NCBI RefSeq assembly: GCF_012222305.1
Contig: NZ_CP035730.1
Coordinates: 682,001-746,000, forward strand
Reading direction: 5' to 3'
From: Sulfolobus sp. S-194
GTDB taxonomy: Archaea > Thermoproteota > Thermoprotei_A > Sulfolobales > Sulfolobaceae
DNA length: 64,000 bases
The notes beneath the pieces are model-generated. The model made no database searches and had not been told where the DNA came from. It worked only from the letters and a program-made list of their open reading frames with translations. The translations under genes were made by a program, and so were the position numbers. Within the stretch, counting starts at the first letter, position 1, and each line of letters starts with the position of its first letter. Of this stretch, positions 1-11,562 are shown in pieces.

Positions 1-573
1 GTATATATCTTTTATTTCACTTGAATATTTTACTGGATCTTTTCCAGATCTACTTGCGATTAGAAGATTTTCGAATTTTCCAATAATATCACTCTTATTT
101 AGAAAATAAAACTTGAACCCATTATAGTAAGGGTAAAAATTATACTCTTTAATTCTTATAGGGCTAGAGTTTACTACCAAAATAACGTTAGATTTTGTAT
201 TAATCTTACTTTCTAACCCAAAAAAACCATTAGAGCCTATTCTATATTCTCCTTCTATAGCTTCTTTTTCCACTATGTGAGCTGGGATATTTATAGGGTT
301 AAGTAGACCTACTTTACTAAGCGTTTTTTTTATTTTTATTTCTTTCTTTAAATATGGTGGTTTAAGAGCATAATTACTTATATCAATAATAGCTCTTTTT
401 ACATATTTGTTTCTTAAGTCATCTATCCAAAAAAGCTTTGAAACTCTAAAAATAGTTAAGGTTCTAATTATAAAGGACATTTTTAACGTAATTTCAGTTA
501 AGCTTTTATCTGTTGAAAAAATTGATGTAAAAAGAATTACGTTTAACTCTTTCCTTCTTGGATAAGGAAACAT
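1..573 (-). CDS. SPOUT-type RNA methyltransferase (COG2106/DUF171-like), C-terminus beyond window
   Basis: An open frame runs from an ATG at 573 through the window edge, giving about 191 residues without a stop. The N-terminus (FPYPRRKELNVILFTS, then SLTEITLKMSFIIRTLTIFR) has the pattern of the COG2106 family, the SPOUT-fold RNA methyltransferases related to human SPOUT1/C9orf114. The later stretch LKKEIKIKKTLSKVGLLNP fits the family's central region. The ATG shares one base with the ileS stop (TGATG), so the two genes are probably co-transcribed and translationally coupled. The knot and SAM-binding region lie off the window. The family call rests on motif resemblance only. Confidence 0.65.
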   Translation of the reverse strand, partial: MFPYPRRKELNVILFTSIFSTDKSLTEITLKMSFIIRTLTIFRVSKLFWIDDLRNKYVKRAIIDISNYALKPPYLKKEIKIKKTLSKVGLLNPINIPAHIVEKEAIEGEYRIGSNGFFGLESKINTKSNVILVVNSSPIRIKEYNFYPYYNGFKFYFLNKSDIIGKFENLLIASRSGKDPVKYSSEIKDIY

Positions 574-3500
574 CAAGATTTACTTACACCAATAATATAT
601 TCTTCGTCCTCTATTTCCCATGGTAATATTAGTTCTCCTTTTGCTTCTCCTATAATAACTTCTTTGGCCCTAGTCTCTGATTTGATGTAATTAGTCCATT
701 TCTTTAACATTTCTGTTCTTTCCTCTGGTGCTTTTATATACAACAGAATATAATCATTAATTTGTACATTAAGTTGTTTTCTCATAAACTGGATTCTTCT
801 TATAATATCTCTAATTATTCCTTCTTCTTCCTCTTCTTTACTTATTTCTTTCTTTAGAACTACTACTCCCTTATCAAACCTAGCAGATACGTAACCTTCT
901 TCAGTTTCTTCTAATATATTAACATGATTAACCTTTATTTGAAGTGGTTCTCCTTCTATTACAACTTCATGATTACCTTTAGCTATAATATCCGAAGCTA
1001 CTTTTTCTGAGTTATTTTCTATATATTCTATTATTTTGTTAGTAAGCCTCTTGAAATCGGGTCCAATCGTGCCTCTGTTCGGTGTGGCCTTAATTTTGCT
1101 GAACCTTCTATAGCCTTCTATTCCTCCAATTTCTACGTCTTTAGTATTTAATAAGAACTTTATTACTTCTTTTACATTATTGGCCATCTCAACGTCTATA
1201 TCCGAAACTAGAAATACGTATGCATTCTTTATTGGCCATCTTAATTTAATTCCCGCCTTAGCTCTAGCATTTAATCCAGCTTCTGCGATCTCTTTGCTTA
1301 GTTCAAATTCTTTTTCAATTTTATCATTTATGAATTCTTCTTTTACTTCTGGTAAGCTTTCCATGCTAATAGAATCCTTCTTATCTACTACAAAATCTTG
1401 GTATATCCGTTCAGTAGTAAACGGAATTACTGGGGATAAAAGTATTAGCGATCCTTTAAGAACCTCGTAAAGTACATAATACATTGCTATTTTATCTGGG
1501 TCATTGCTTTCATTCCAAGCCCTTTTTCTGACTAATCTTAGATAGAATCTGCTTATATCATCTATGATGAAACTTGTCATTTTATTTGCTAACTCATGGA
1601 CTTTGAAATCGTTCATACTTTCTTTCACTTCTTTTACAATTCTATTATATCTAGATAATAACCATAAATCTTCTGGTCGCAAATATTGTTTTAAATTGTC
1701 TAGATTATACATTCTTGGATCGAAGTTGTCCAAGTTCATATATGTTGATGCGAAAACATACACATTCCATACAATGTTTAAATCTCTTTTTGTCTGATCA
1801 AGTGCTTTCCAGGAGAACTTTGCATCTTCCCATGTAGTATTCCTAAGTAACCATAATCTCAAAACATCTCTACCATATTTTTCGCTTTCAGTTACTTGAG
1901 ATGGCTCTACGTAATTTCCAAGACTCTTATGCATTTCTCTACCTTGTTCGTCTAGCATAAATCCATGGACTAGAACTGCATTATATGGTGCTCTATCTAA
2001 TAATATAACACCAGCCCTTAGCAGGCTAAAGAACCATCCTCTTAATTGATCGTGTCCCTCTAATACTAAATCAACGGGGCCTATTTCTTTCCACTTTTTT
2101 TCCCAATCTTTACCTAAACTAGCAAAGAAAGCCACACCACTATCAAACCAAACATCTGCAACATCTGGAACTCTATGAGCTTCTCCCCCACATTTATTAC
2201 ATCGAACAACTACTTTATCTATCCATGGTCTGTGTAAATCCTCTGGTACTTTTGTTATTGCTATTTTTTCTAACTCATCTTTACTTCCTACAACAATTAT
2301 GTTTCCACAATTCTTACATATCCATATTGGTAATGGTGTTCCCCAAAATCTCTGTCTGCTTATTACCCAATCTCTAATCTCTCTTACCATATTCCCTATT
2401 CTTGTCTTACCCCAGTCAGGTATCCATTTAACATTATCAATCTCTTTTAACAATTCCTCTTTTAGTTTAGATACTCCTATAAACCATTGCTCTATAGCCC
2501 TCAGAATTAGAGGTGTTTTACATCTCCAACATATAGGATATCTATGGACAACCTTACCAGCGTGCAGTAAAGCATTTCTCTGTTTTAAGTCATCAATAAT
2601 TTCTTCAGCTGCACTTCGTACATTTTTACCAGAATACTTTCCAGCTTCTGGTAAGAATTCACCTCTATCATTAACTAACATAACTATTGGTGCTCCAATT
2701 TTTTTGCCTATTTCAAAGTCAATATCACCATGACCTGGAGCAGAATGAACAAGACCTGTTCCCTCAGTTAACGTTACTTCTTCTCCAGCATCAACGATTA
2801 TATGATAATTATCAAGCCCTTTTTGGGCTGCGACTATATCCGCCAGAGGGTGCGCATATTGTAATCCGACTAATTCCTCTCCTTTAAATGTCCTTAATAT
2901 CTTATAGTTTTTAATTCCTGATTCTTTCATAACGTCATTTACTCTATCTTTTGCCATAATTAGTATCTCATTATTAACCTCGACTTCAGCATACTCGTAA
3001 TCTTTATTAATCATAACAAAGACATTTGCAGGCAAAGTCCATGGTGTTGTAGTCCAAATAACTAAATACCTATTTTCAGAGTCTTTTACTTTAAATTTCA
3101 CATAAATTGATGGGTCTTCAATTTCTTTATATTCAGAAACCTCATAATCAGCTAATGTTGTTTCGCATCTAGGGCACCAATGTAAAACGTGAACTCCTTT
3201 ATATAATAACCCTCTTTCGTATGCTTTCTTGATTAGCATCCAAGAGTTAGAAATATACTCATTATGTAATGTCATATAAGGATTGTTCCAGTCCATGAAA
3301 ACTCCTACGTTCTTAAAGTTTGCAGTTAAAGAGGATGCATTATTTAATGCAAATTCCTTACACTTATTAACAAAATTATCAACTCCTATTTTTTCTATTA
3401 TATCCGATTTCTTTTGTATTCCAAGTTGTTTTTCTATTGCAACTTCTATAGGCAAGCCATGAGTATCATAACCAGGCTGGTCATAGGTCCTAAATCCTGC

Positions 3501-3716
3501 TAACCTTTCATATCTTAGTATACAATCTTTTATTACCTTATTCCAAACGGTTCCTATATGCGGGATTGGGCTTGAAGGATAAGGTGGTCCATCTATAAAT
3601 AGGAACTTTTTCTCAAATTTACTATTATATTCTTTTAATTTCTCATATATTTTATTTTTTTCCCAAAACTTTAATATTTCTTTTTCTGTAGAAAGAGGAT
3701 CAAATTTAGATGGCAA
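573..3716 (-). CDS. ileS: Isoleucyl-tRNA synthetase
   Basis: Class I aminoacyl-tRNA synthetase charging tRNA-Ile in the cytoplasm. At 1047 residues it has the usual length for the archaeal/eukaryal-type enzyme. The HIGH-type signature is HIGT at residues 53-56, after [10 protein letters not shown]. The KMSKS-type loop appears as MHKSLGN near residue 600, with the first lysine of the motif replaced. Cysteine pairs (CPRC, CWRC, CKNCG, CNKCGG) suggest zinc sites. The editing-domain motif [11 protein letters not shown] is present near residue 220. The SPOUT gene follows with a one-base overlap; leuB lies 68 bp upstream. Confidence 0.97.
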   Translation of the reverse strand: MPSKFDPLSTEKEILKFWEKNKIYEKLKEYNSKFEKKFLFIDGPPYPSSPIPHIGTVWNKVIKDCILRYERLAGFRTYDQPGYDTHGLPIEVAIEKQLGIQKKSDIIEKIGVDNFVNKCKEFALNNASSLTANFKNVGVFMDWNNPYMTLHNEYISNSWMLIKKAYERGLLYKGVHVLHWCPRCETTLADYEVSEYKEIEDPSIYVKFKVKDSENRYLVIWTTTPWTLPANVFVMINKDYEYAEVEVNNEILIMAKDRVNDVMKESGIKNYKILRTFKGEELVGLQYAHPLADIVAAQKGLDNYHIIVDAGEEVTLTEGTGLVHSAPGHGDIDFEIGKKIGAPIVMLVNDRGEFLPEAGKYSGKNVRSAAEEIIDDLKQRNALLHAGKVVHRYPICWRCKTPLILRAIEQWFIGVSKLKEELLKEIDNVKWIPDWGKTRIGNMVREIRDWVISRQRFWGTPLPIWICKNCGNIIVVGSKDELEKIAITKVPEDLHRPWIDKVVVRCNKCGGEAHRVPDVADVWFDSGVAFFASLGKDWEKKWKEIGPVDLVLEGHDQLRGWFFSLLRAGVILLDRAPYNAVLVHGFMLDEQGREMHKSLGNYVEPSQVTESEKYGRDVLRLWLLRNTTWEDAKFSWKALDQTKRDLNIVWNVYVFASTYMNLDNFDPRMYNLDNLKQYLRPEDLWLLSRYNRIVKEVKESMNDFKVHELANKMTSFIIDDISRFYLRLVRKRAWNESNDPDKIAMYYVLYEVLKGSLILLSPVIPFTTERIYQDFVVDKKDSISMESLPEVKEEFINDKIEKEFELSKEIAEAGLNARAKAGIKLRWPIKNAYVFLVSDIDVEMANNVKEVIKFLLNTKDVEIGGIEGYRRFSKIKATPNRGTIGPDFKRLTNKIIEYIENNSEKVASDIIAKGNHEVVIEGEPLQIKVNHVNILEETEEGYVSARFDKGVVVLKKEISKEEEEEGIIRDIIRRIQFMRKQLNVQINDYILLYIKAPEERTEMLKKWTNYIKSETRAKEVIIGEAKGELILPWEIEDEEYIIGVSKS

Positions 3717-3784
3717 AGGCTTTATTGTAGGGGAGGATAATCTAGATCACCTCGATAATAGATAAAGTAGTGATTTAAAAACTT

Positions 3785-4798
3785 TTAGCCTAGCTTATTA
3801 TAAATTTCATTTATTAAGTCATCAGTTGTCGAATTACCACCTACATCTGGAGTTAAAGCTTTTTTCTCCTTGTAGACTAAATATATAGCGTTTTCCAAAG
3901 CTCTTGAAGCTTTTATATAACTATCGTCATTAGATAGCTCATACATTCTTTCATACATCATGCTTACAGAAAGTAAAAATGCAGTAGGATTAGCTATATT
4001 CTTTCCAGCAATATCAAACGCCGCGCCATGTACTGGTTCAAATAAAGCCTTTTTATCTCCTACATTCGCAGATGGTGCTATACCTAAACTTCCCGCAATT
4101 TGACTAGCTTCGTCACTTAAAATGTCTCCATACACATTCTCAGTTACAATTACATCAAACATTTGAGGATTTCTTACTAAATTAGCCGCTGCTGCGTCTA
4201 CATACATTTCTGAATATTCTACTTTTCCTTTTAATATAGATCTGCATGTTTCAGCGAATAAACCATCAGTAATTCTCATTACGTTAGCCTTATGAACACA
4301 AGTTACTTTCTTTCTCCTTCGTAATGCAAAGTTTAGTCCTACTTTTGCTATTCGCTCAGAAGCAAATCTAGTTATGATTTTCATGCCAACAGCTACTCCA
4401 TCAGAAACAATATGTTCAAAACCTTTGTATAAATCCTCAGTATTTTCTCTTACTATAAGTATATCAACATTACCATATTTAGTATCTATTCCAGGGATAG
4501 ACTTTGCTGGTCTAATATTGGCATACATATCATAAATTTGTCTTAACTTTACAACAACATCTGCAGCAGATTCTCCTACAGGACCTTTCAAAATTATATC
4601 GGCTTTATTAATGATTTTTAAACTATCTTTTGGCAATGCTTCACCATATCTTGCTAATGCACGATCGCCAGCTTCTACTTCAATATATTCGATAGGCAAA
4701 GAATAAAGCTCATTTATTTTAGCTAATATTCTTTTAGATTTAGATACTATTTCTGGTCCTATTCCGTCTCCTTGTATTAAGGCAACAGTAAAGCCCAT
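3785..4798 (-). CDS. leuB: 3-isopropylmalate dehydrogenase
   Basis: NAD-dependent oxidative decarboxylation of 3-isopropylmalate in leucine biosynthesis. The 337-residue sequence begins GFTVALIQGDGIGPEIV and carries the family signature NVYGDILSDEASQIAGSLG near residue 220. The substrate-binding arginines lie in VRENTEDLY (near 116) and in the R-x-x-Y region before it. From memory it differs by only a few residues from the crystallised Sulfolobus tokodaii strain 7 IPMDH. The related isocitrate and homoisocitrate dehydrogenases share the fold, but the overall match favours LeuB. No other leucine gene is adjacent. Confidence 0.92.
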   Translation of the reverse strand: MGFTVALIQGDGIGPEIVSKSKRILAKINELYSLPIEYIEVEAGDRALARYGEALPKDSLKIINKADIILKGPVGESAADVVVKLRQIYDMYANIRPAKSIPGIDTKYGNVDILIVRENTEDLYKGFEHIVSDGVAVGMKIITRFASERIAKVGLNFALRRRKKVTCVHKANVMRITDGLFAETCRSILKGKVEYSEMYVDAAAANLVRNPQMFDVIVTENVYGDILSDEASQIAGSLGIAPSANVGDKKALFEPVHGAAFDIAGKNIANPTAFLLSVSMMYERMYELSNDDSYIKASRALENAIYLVYKEKKALTPDVGGNSTTDDLINEIYNKLG

Positions 4799-4814
4799 GT
4801 GGGAGTTTTTGAAA

Positions 4815-5405
4815 TTAAATTTTTAACCCTTTCTGTAACATAAGTTCCTTAATTTTTTCAATAATTTTTATGTCATTTGGCATAGTTTTACGTATAATGT
4901 CAATCTCATATTTTATTATAGGTAAATATTTTTCAATGTCCTCTTTACTGTATATATCTAACCTAGAAACGTGTATTAACAGATCAATTAACATAGAATT
5001 TCCTCTGTTGAATGCATGGTAAAACTCTCCGTATTTTTTATAATCAATCAAATCATAAAAGAAATAAGTAGGATTTTCTAGTTTTTTATAATAACAATTA
5101 GCTAAAAATACTACTCCTTCAGGAATTATAGGAATATTATTTATATAGTCCTCTATTTTAAGCTCATTAAAAAATGCTTCAAAGAACACTTTTGAATCAG
5201 TTATTATATTTAGAGAACACTTTTGAAATTTAATTAGATTAGAAAAAGTAAGTGTGTCCTTATAAACTTTTGATTTCAAAATATTTCCCTCCTTTATTAT
5301 ACCTATTGGAGCTAAGTTTGGTTTAATTCCATTCGATCCTAAAATAACTTCATAAATTCCATCATACGGAAAAACAAAATTTATGATATTTTTTACTGAG
5401 TCCAT
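4815..5405 (-). CDS. DUF447 family protein
   Basis: A 196-residue protein. The start IYEVILGSNGIKPNLAPIGI, then SKVYKDTLTFSNLI and CSLNIITDSKVFFEA, matches the pattern of archaeal DUF447 (COG2457) proteins. These are predicted to have a split-barrel, flavin-reductase-like fold, with no settled function. It ends 16 bp upstream of leuB on the same strand. Its start is 3 bp from the divergently transcribed peptidase gene, so its promoter must lie inside that gene; a TTTAAC-like TATA element is visible around 5426-5432. Function unknown. Confidence 0.7.
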   Translation of the reverse strand: MDSVKNIINFVFPYDGIYEVILGSNGIKPNLAPIGIIKEGNILKSKVYKDTLTFSNLIKFQKCSLNIITDSKVFFEAFFNELKIEDYINNIPIIPEGVVFLANCYYKKLENPTYFFYDLIDYKKYGEFYHAFNRGNSMLIDLLIHVSRLDIYSKEDIEKYLPIIKYEIDIIRKTMPNDIKIIEKIKELMLQKGLKI

Positions 5406-5408
5406 ATT

Positions 5409-6755
5409 ATGACATTAAGGGAAAGAGTTAAAGAGTTGTCAAGATTCGGAGAATTAATAGCTGGTGATAAAAAAGAAAGGTTAATAGTTGATAAAATAAA
5501 GGAATATTTTGAGGTTAATAAAATAACAACTTACATTAATCCTCAAAATGTATTAAAATGGGAGGAGAAGGAAGTAGAGCTAGAATGTGAAGGAATAAAA
5601 ATTGAGGCTATTTCTTTACCTTATTCTCCTTCAATAGATGTAGAAACTTTAGATTACCAAGTCATTAAAATTGATAATATCTTTGATGTTAATAAATATT
5701 ATAGAAATAACAATGATAAAATATTAGTCTTTACACAAGATGATTTAATGAGAAAAATTGTTCTGAAAAACGGGACTCCTCTTTCTCACTTGCCTCAAAA
5801 TCCGCCCAAGTTACCAGCATTTTATGTAAGATATAAAGATGTGAACCAAATAAAAGGAAAATGCAGATTTTTCTTAAAATCAGCTTTTGAGGAGTCAATC
5901 GGATATACAATTGAAGGAATAATACCAGGCAAAACTGAGGATAAGATCTATGTAACTGCTCATCATGATCATTGGTTTAAGGGGGAACATGATGATTTAA
6001 TTTCAGTCTCCATATTACCAGAATTAAAAAGTGAAAGATATGAGTTGCACTTAGTTTCTTTTACCGCAGAGGAAAGTGGATGTTTTTTCAGTAGTTTTTC
6101 ATGGGCTTGTGGTTCATATGGTTTTTTGAGATCAAATAAGATAGATGCAAAATTATCTATAAGTTTAGATAACTTGACCTTAAATTCAAAATTTTTTGTA
6201 ACTCCTGGTCTTTTAAAGTATTTTAACAATCCTATCCGGTATCCTTCACCTTATACTGATTCTTATAACTTTTTAAAGAGAGGAATTCCTACAATTTCGA
6301 TATCAGACATAGATTACCCATATTATCATTCAGAAGCTGATGAGATTAATGAATCTGAGAATTATGAAGAAATAATAAAGTTGTTAAATGGATTTCTCTT
6401 TAATGAGATTACAATAAATCCACAAGAACTTGTTAACGTAATATTTGATACGCCAATACCTATAGAAATTAAGGAGCTAGCATTAAATTTGATAGAGCGT
6501 GGAAAGTATAATGAACTTTTAAAATTTTATGGAGGTGTATTGGATTTAAACAAGAGTACAATACAGACTTATTTATTTCATAAACTTGTCGGCATCAATA
6601 AAGCATATGAAAATAGCGTAGCAATAGAAGATTTTGTGGAATTGAGAAATTACTGTGAAGATGAAGTATGTGATAAACTTTATGAAAAATTTTTATATTA
6701 TTTACAAAAAGAAATTACAAATGAATATTTAATTCAGTTAAAAAATCTCTTCTAA
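5409..6755 (+). CDS. M28-family-like predicted zinc aminopeptidase
   Basis: A 448-residue protein resembling archaeal M28/COG4882 peptidases. Likely metal ligands are the His and Asp of TAHHDHWFKGEHDDL (near residue 183), the acidic pair of FTAEESGC (near 219), the Asp in SLDN and the His in PYYHSEADE (near 305). It may trim peptides in the cytoplasm, as no signal peptide is visible. A TATA-like TTTATGA at 5380-5386 is about 26 bp before the ATG, inside the DUF447 gene, consistent with a leaderless transcript. The 3' end overlaps the convergent HAD gene by 18 bp. Confidence 0.72.
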   Translation: MTLRERVKELSRFGELIAGDKKERLIVDKIKEYFEVNKITTYINPQNVLKWEEKEVELECEGIKIEAISLPYSPSIDVETLDYQVIKIDNIFDVNKYYRNNNDKILVFTQDDLMRKIVLKNGTPLSHLPQNPPKLPAFYVRYKDVNQIKGKCRFFLKSAFEESIGYTIEGIIPGKTEDKIYVTAHHDHWFKGEHDDLISVSILPELKSERYELHLVSFTAEESGCFFSSFSWACGSYGFLRSNKIDAKLSISLDNLTLNSKFFVTPGLLKYFNNPIRYPSPYTDSYNFLKRGIPTISISDIDYPYYHSEADEINESENYEEIIKLLNGFLFNEITINPQELVNVIFDTPIPIEIKELALNLIERGKYNELLKFYGGVLDLNKSTIQTYLFHKLVGINKAYENSVAIEDFVELRNYCEDEVCDKLYEKFLYYLQKEITNEYLIQLKNLF

Positions 6756-7463
6756 CTGTTTTAGATTTTGAATTACAAAATCTGCATAAAGTTCTGCGAA
6801 TTTGACTTTTCCTTCTCTATCAACTAAAATGGAATATAAACCAGCCTTCTTGGCAGCTAAACAATCTTTAATTGGGTCATCTCCAACCATAAGACACTGG
6901 CTTACTGAGAGATTGAGTTTTTCACAAGACAATATAAATGGTTGCACATTAGGTTTAGGTTTTATGTTGTTTTCACCACTTATAGTTATTACATCAAAAT
7001 ATGAGACTAATGGAAATTTGTTAATTCTCTGTTTTTTATTACCCCATTCTCCATCACTATTAGTTATTATACCTAATTTGAATCCCTTTCTTTTTAAATA
7101 TTCTATTGCATCTAGGCTATCTTCATAGGGTGTATTGTTTCCGGCTATACTCCAGTATATTTGAGTCCACTCGTACAAATCTTCCATCTCTGCCTTAACA
7201 CTATATTTCTTTAATACTTCTTCCCACCATAATCTTCTGTCATAAACTCCTTCTTCATCTAATTTTTTTGCTGTTTCTATAAGAGTCTTTGAAAATTCAT
7301 CGCGATCTACATTCACATAAGGATAATTTTCTCTAATATAATCCAATATATCATCTGCTACTTTAAGTAGAGCTTGATTAGAAAGATTATCAAAAGAAAC
7401 TAAAGTATTATCAAAGTCAAAAAATATAGCCTTAACATCCTTAAATATGTTAAACTCTTCCAT
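6738..7463 (-). CDS. HAD-superfamily hydrolase
   Basis: A 241-residue haloacid-dehalogenase-type phosphatase. Motif I is FFDFDNTLV near residue 15, motif II is IITNSDG near 137, motif III is the lysine region KPKPN near 167, and motif IV is VGDDPIKDC near 193. The length and C1-type cap region between motifs I and II fit small-molecule phosphatases of the YjjG/phosphoglycolate phosphatase kind; the substrate cannot be told from sequence. The start lies 6 bp after the EF-2 stop, so it is probably a downstream gene of that transcript. Confidence 0.85.
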   Translation of the reverse strand: MEEFNIFKDVKAIFFDFDNTLVSFDNLSNQALLKVADDILDYIRENYPYVNVDRDEFSKTLIETAKKLDEEGVYDRRLWWEEVLKKYSVKAEMEDLYEWTQIYWSIAGNNTPYEDSLDAIEYLKRKGFKLGIITNSDGEWGNKKQRINKFPLVSYFDVITISGENNIKPKPNVQPFILSCEKLNLSVSQCLMVGDDPIKDCLAAKKAGLYSILVDREGKVKFAELYADFVIQNLKQLEEIF

Positions 7464-7469
7464 GTAATT

Positions 7470-9683
7470 TCACGCTAAGAAGTCCTCTACCTTAGGCAAC
7501 TCCTTAGGCAGACCTTTTCTCTCTCTTATTTTCATAATTACATCTAATAATAGGCTATCTGGAACAGGAGCCCATCTACTAAATTCTGTTCCCCAGAATG
7601 CTCTGCCTGCACTTGCAGCTCTAAGCTCGCTTGCAAGTTCGAAAGATTCAGAAACTGGAATTTCTGCTGTGATTCTAGCTATACTACCCATCTGGGTCAT
7701 ATTGAGTATCTTTCCTCTTTTCCTAGTTATAACACCAGAGACGTTTCCGACAAAATCCATTGGGACTCTTATATCTAACTTTTGTAAAGGTTCTAGTAAT
7801 GTTGGTTTAGAAGTTAAGAACCCAGCGAATATAGCATTTCTAACTGCTGGGTATAACTGAGCTGGTCCTCTGTGAGCTGGATCCTCATGTATAATAGCAT
7901 CGTGCAATATAACTTTTAACCCTCTTATTGGTTCATGAGCTAACGGTCCTTCTTTCATTGCTAACCTAAACCCTTGAAGTATAGTATCCATTACTTCTCT
8001 TAGATGCTGTACACCGCTTGTAGCATTCACAAATACGTTTATGTTCTCATCTATAGCAATTATCTTCTTAGCTTCATCGTAATCCCAGTCTGCTTGTTCT
8101 TTGAGAATTCTTGCCATTTCTTTAGAATCCATATCCTCTTTTATAGTCCCATTAGCGATTAATTCAATTGTCTGTTCATTCAATGGTTCAACGCTGATGT
8201 ATAATTTATTATGTTTATTTGGAGATTTGCCTTCGAATACTTGACTCTTAGTTCTTATGCTCTCTCTATAGACTACAATCGGTGGTGAGGTTACAACATC
8301 TACGCCATAATTTTCTTTCAATAATTGTAATGAAACTTCAAGATGTAAGAATCCCATACCCGAAAGCAAATATTCACCAGTCTCCTCATTAATCTTTACA
8401 AGTAAGTTTGGATCTTCAATACTTAGTTTTCTAAGTGCATCAATCATCTTATTAAGATCTTTTGGATTCTTTGGCTCAACAGATATTGTTACTACAGGTT
8501 CTGAAACATAATGTAGTGATTCAAATGAACCAACATTTGCATCTTTATATTTTATATCTACTGCTGTCTCTCCAGATCTAGCCTGATCTAGCCCTAAAGC
8601 TGCAGCTATATTACCAGCAGGGATCTCTTCAGCTAATTCTCTTGTTGGTCCCATGTAAAGGCTTACTTGTAAAACTCTTTGTTGCCTTTTTGCGTTTACT
8701 AACCATATTTCTTCTCCAGCTCTTAATGTGCCGGAGAACACTCTACCGGTAGCAACTAAACCGGCGTGAGGATCAACTTTCATATCACTTATCATAAGGA
8801 CAATAGGCCCGTTAGGGTCTGCGTTTATCATTGCTTTTGCTATATCACTATCTAGATCTCCTTTCCAGATTTTAGGAATTCTATATTTTTGTGCATCTCT
8901 AGGATTTGGAACAAATTTAATTACAGTTTCTAGTAATGCTTCGTGTATAGGAACTCTGTTAGCTAATTCTTCCACTTTAGATTTATCCCCACTAGAATAT
9001 GCATTTACTACATCACTGAATTTAACTCCTTTTTTCTGTGCTATTGGTACGCTAAATCCCCACTTATCTTTTGCTGATCCAAATACCACATTACCTAATT
9101 CTGGTTTTATTTTCCATGCGTCCTTATATTCAGGTTCGGCATACATTTCGATTAAGTTATTTATCTCTACTATCATGTCTATTAATTTCTTCTGTATTTC
9201 TTGTGGACTTAATTTTAATTCTTTAACTAGTCTATCTACTTTATTAATGAAAAGTATAGGTCTTACTCTTTCTTCAAGGCTTTGTCTTAGTACGGTTTCT
9301 GTCTGAGTCATTATTCCCTCTACTGCATCAACAACAACAATAGAACCATCTAATATTCTAAGGCTTCTAGTTACTCTACCGCTAAAATCAACGTGACCTG
9401 GTGTATCAATTAAATTAATTACATAACCTTTTCCTTCTATTTCGTGATACAAGCTTATGTTTGCTGCCTTTACTGTAATACCCCTTTGTTGCTCTACAGA
9501 AAGATAGTCTAATGCTAATGCCTCTCCAGCAACTTTTTGTGAAATTATACCAGCTGCAGCTAATAAAGTATCACTAGTTGTAGTCTTTCCGTGATCTACA
9601 TGAGCAATTATTCCAATATTTCTTACTCTAGTAATATCTTTCATTAAACTAAGAACTTGCTCAACTGTCTTATATCGGGGCAA
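7470..9683 (-). CDS. fusA: Translation elongation factor 2 (aEF-2)
   Basis: GTPase that drives ribosomal translocation. Of 737 residues, the G1 loop AHVDHGKTT is at about 27-35, followed by [13 protein letters not shown] and NKVD. The C-terminal domain holds DPAHRGPAQ, whose histidine (about residue 602) is the expected diphthamide site. Start is TTG, since [16 protein letters not shown] begins there and no closer ATG fits; a GGTGATT stretch lies shortly upstream. The HAD gene follows 6 bp downstream. The trxB gene is divergent across a 134-bp spacer. Confidence 0.97.
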   Translation of the reverse strand: MPRYKTVEQVLSLMKDITRVRNIGIIAHVDHGKTTTSDTLLAAAGIISQKVAGEALALDYLSVEQQRGITVKAANISLYHEIEGKGYVINLIDTPGHVDFSGRVTRSLRILDGSIVVVDAVEGIMTQTETVLRQSLEERVRPILFINKVDRLVKELKLSPQEIQKKLIDMIVEINNLIEMYAEPEYKDAWKIKPELGNVVFGSAKDKWGFSVPIAQKKGVKFSDVVNAYSSGDKSKVEELANRVPIHEALLETVIKFVPNPRDAQKYRIPKIWKGDLDSDIAKAMINADPNGPIVLMISDMKVDPHAGLVATGRVFSGTLRAGEEIWLVNAKRQQRVLQVSLYMGPTRELAEEIPAGNIAAALGLDQARSGETAVDIKYKDANVGSFESLHYVSEPVVTISVEPKNPKDLNKMIDALRKLSIEDPNLLVKINEETGEYLLSGMGFLHLEVSLQLLKENYGVDVVTSPPIVVYRESIRTKSQVFEGKSPNKHNKLYISVEPLNEQTIELIANGTIKEDMDSKEMARILKEQADWDYDEAKKIIAIDENINVFVNATSGVQHLREVMDTILQGFRLAMKEGPLAHEPIRGLKVILHDAIIHEDPAHRGPAQLYPAVRNAIFAGFLTSKPTLLEPLQKLDIRVPMDFVGNVSGVITRKRGKILNMTQMGSIARITAEIPVSESFELASELRAASAGRAFWGTEFSRWAPVPDSLLLDVIMKIRERKGLPKELPKVEDFLA

Positions 9684-9817
9684 GGTTTAAATCACCACAC
9701 TTAGTATTTAGTAACTTAACTTCAGAATATTAAAGTGTAATGGATATCCTCCTATTAGTAATTGATACAATCTTTTTAATAAACAACTTTTTATCATAAG
9801 ATTTAAAATAAGTAAAT

Positions 9818-10829
9818 ATGCAACAATTGAATCAACCTTATGAAATATATGATGTAATTATAGTAGGAGCGGGAATTGCTGGACTAAGTGCTGCTTTATA
9901 TACCTCAAGGCAAAGAATGAAAACGCTAGTTGTGTCAAAAGATTTAGGAGGGCAACTAACATTAACTGATCTCATAGAGAATTATCCTGCGGTTGAGTCT
10001 ATAAGTGGACTTAGTTTAGTGCGAAAGATAGAGTCACAAGTAAAGAGATTTGGAGCTAAATTCGTCTATGGAGAAGAAATATACAAGATAGATAAAAAAG
10101 GTGACATTTTCGAACTTCAAGGTATTTTGGGAAGCTATAAGGCTAAGACTGTGATTTTAGCATTCGGTAAGACACCTAGAGAACTTAATGTACCAGGTGA
10201 GAAAGAGTTTAAAGGTAAAGGCATATCGTATTGTGCAATTTGTGATGCTGCATTTTTTAAAGATAAGCCAGCTGCAGTTGTAGGAGAAGGAGAGCCTGGT
10301 GTAGAAGCTATAGAGCTTCTTTCCAAATATGCAAAACCCGCCTATTATATTTCTACGTCTGCTCAATTGGTTGGAGGAGATGAAGGCACATTAAAATCAA
10401 TATTAAGTAACGAAAACATAAAAATGTTTTTAGGATATAAAGTAATTAGAATTATTGGAAATTCTAAAGTTGAAGGAGTAGTTATACAAAATCTTAGAAC
10501 AAAAGAAGAGAAAATTCTAAATGTAGATGGAATAATAATAGAAATGGGTTATGTTCTACGAACAGAGTTCTTAAAGGATTTTGTGAAACTTAATGAAAAA
10601 GGAGAAATAATTGTGGATGAGTTAGGAAGAACGAGGATGTAGGGAGGGAGTATTTGCAGCTGGTGATGTTACTCAAACACCGTATAAGCAAGCAGTTGTA
10701 GCTGCTGCAGAAGGAGTAAAAGCTGCACTTTCTGCATACAACTATTTAAGGAGTAAGTCTGGTTTACCTCCAGTAAATGTTGATTGGAAAGCAGAAAAAC
10801 AGAAAGCCGTAGTTTCATTTAGGCTCTAA
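9818..10829 (+). pseudogene. trxB: Thioredoxin reductase-like flavoprotein interrupted by a +1 frameshift
   Basis: The first 274 residues form a good thioredoxin reductase: FAD-binding [17 protein letters not shown], redox motif CAICDAAFF (near residue 138) and NAD-binding GEGEPGVEA. The frame stops at TAG 10640-10642, just before the conserved second FAD motif. That motif appears in the next frame from 10641 as [19 protein letters not shown] and continues to a stop at 10827-10829. Joining the frames needs a +1 shift (or an odd-length indel) near 10637-10647. This may be a real mutation, a sequencing error or recoding. The 3' end overlaps the convergent XPF gene by 15 bp. Confidence 0.8.
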
Positions 10830-11513
10830 GAAGTCAAGTAGAGAAGTTTTATTATTTCTTTCTTCCTTTTTATTCGTATATGTCGTATGTATAATTTTAT
10901 ATATTTCTTCAGCTTTCTTCCTACTCTCAAGAACCTTTTCTAGCTCAGATACACTTGCGTTACAAATTCTTTCTATACTTCCGAATTTTTCTAACAATCT
11001 TTCAGCTAATTTGCTTCCAATTTGAGGAAAAGCTTCAATTACATATAATTGTATATCCCTTAAACTCTCGAATTTTGGTTTTTCATGAAGATTTACTATT
11101 TTTTTATTCTGAGTAGTAGAACTTTTCTCAGCTATTTTGTAAATGATTTCAGCAGATTCTTTTCTATCATTAGAATATACTACTCTAAGATCAAACTCTA
11201 AAATAGCACTTGTTAACGCAGAATTTATAGCCTTCCATCTAGAGGTAATTTTTCTTATTTTTTCCATATCTCCTTCAATTAGTATGAAGGGTTTAGCATA
11301 AGCTTCACTTAATCTATTTAACTGGTCAAAGAACCTTTTATCAAATACAGAGCTAACTAAGTCCTCTACGCTTTTTCTTTCTATTGCTATTTCATCAGAT
11401 ATAACATAATCTCCTACACTCAAGTTGTCAAAGATTACAATAGCACCTAGTTCTTTGATAATATCTGGGACTCCGCTGTTCTTTTCACGATAATCAACAT
11501 AAATTCTAAGCAT
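10815..11513 (-). CDS. xpf: XPF/Mus81-family 3'-flap/structure-specific endonuclease
   Basis: Short crenarchaeal XPF lacking the helicase domain. An ERCC4 nuclease domain carries DYREKNSG and the catalytic [10 protein letters not shown] tandem helix-hairpin-helix region ([19 protein letters not shown]) follows. The C-terminal [10 protein letters not shown] looks like a PCNA-binding PIP box, as in the S. solfataricus enzyme that needs PCNA. I prefer the ATG at 11513 ([10 protein letters not shown], 232 residues) over the in-frame ATG at 11558, which would add 15 unconserved residues. It is the last gene of the minus-strand superoperon. Confidence 0.92.
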   Translation of the reverse strand: MLRIYVDYREKNSGVPDIIKELGAIVIFDNLSVGDYVISDEIAIERKSVEDLVSSVFDKRFFDQLNRLSEAYAKPFILIEGDMEKIRKITSRWKAINSALTSAILEFDLRVVYSNDRKESAEIIYKIAEKSSTTQNKKIVNLHEKPKFESLRDIQLYVIEAFPQIGSKLAERLLEKFGSIERICNASVSELEKVLESRKKAEEIYKIIHTTYTNKKEERNNKTSLLDFLEPK

Positions 11514-11562
11514 CAAGTAATAAATTGAAGTTAATATAATATAAAATGCTTGTTTCAAAAAA

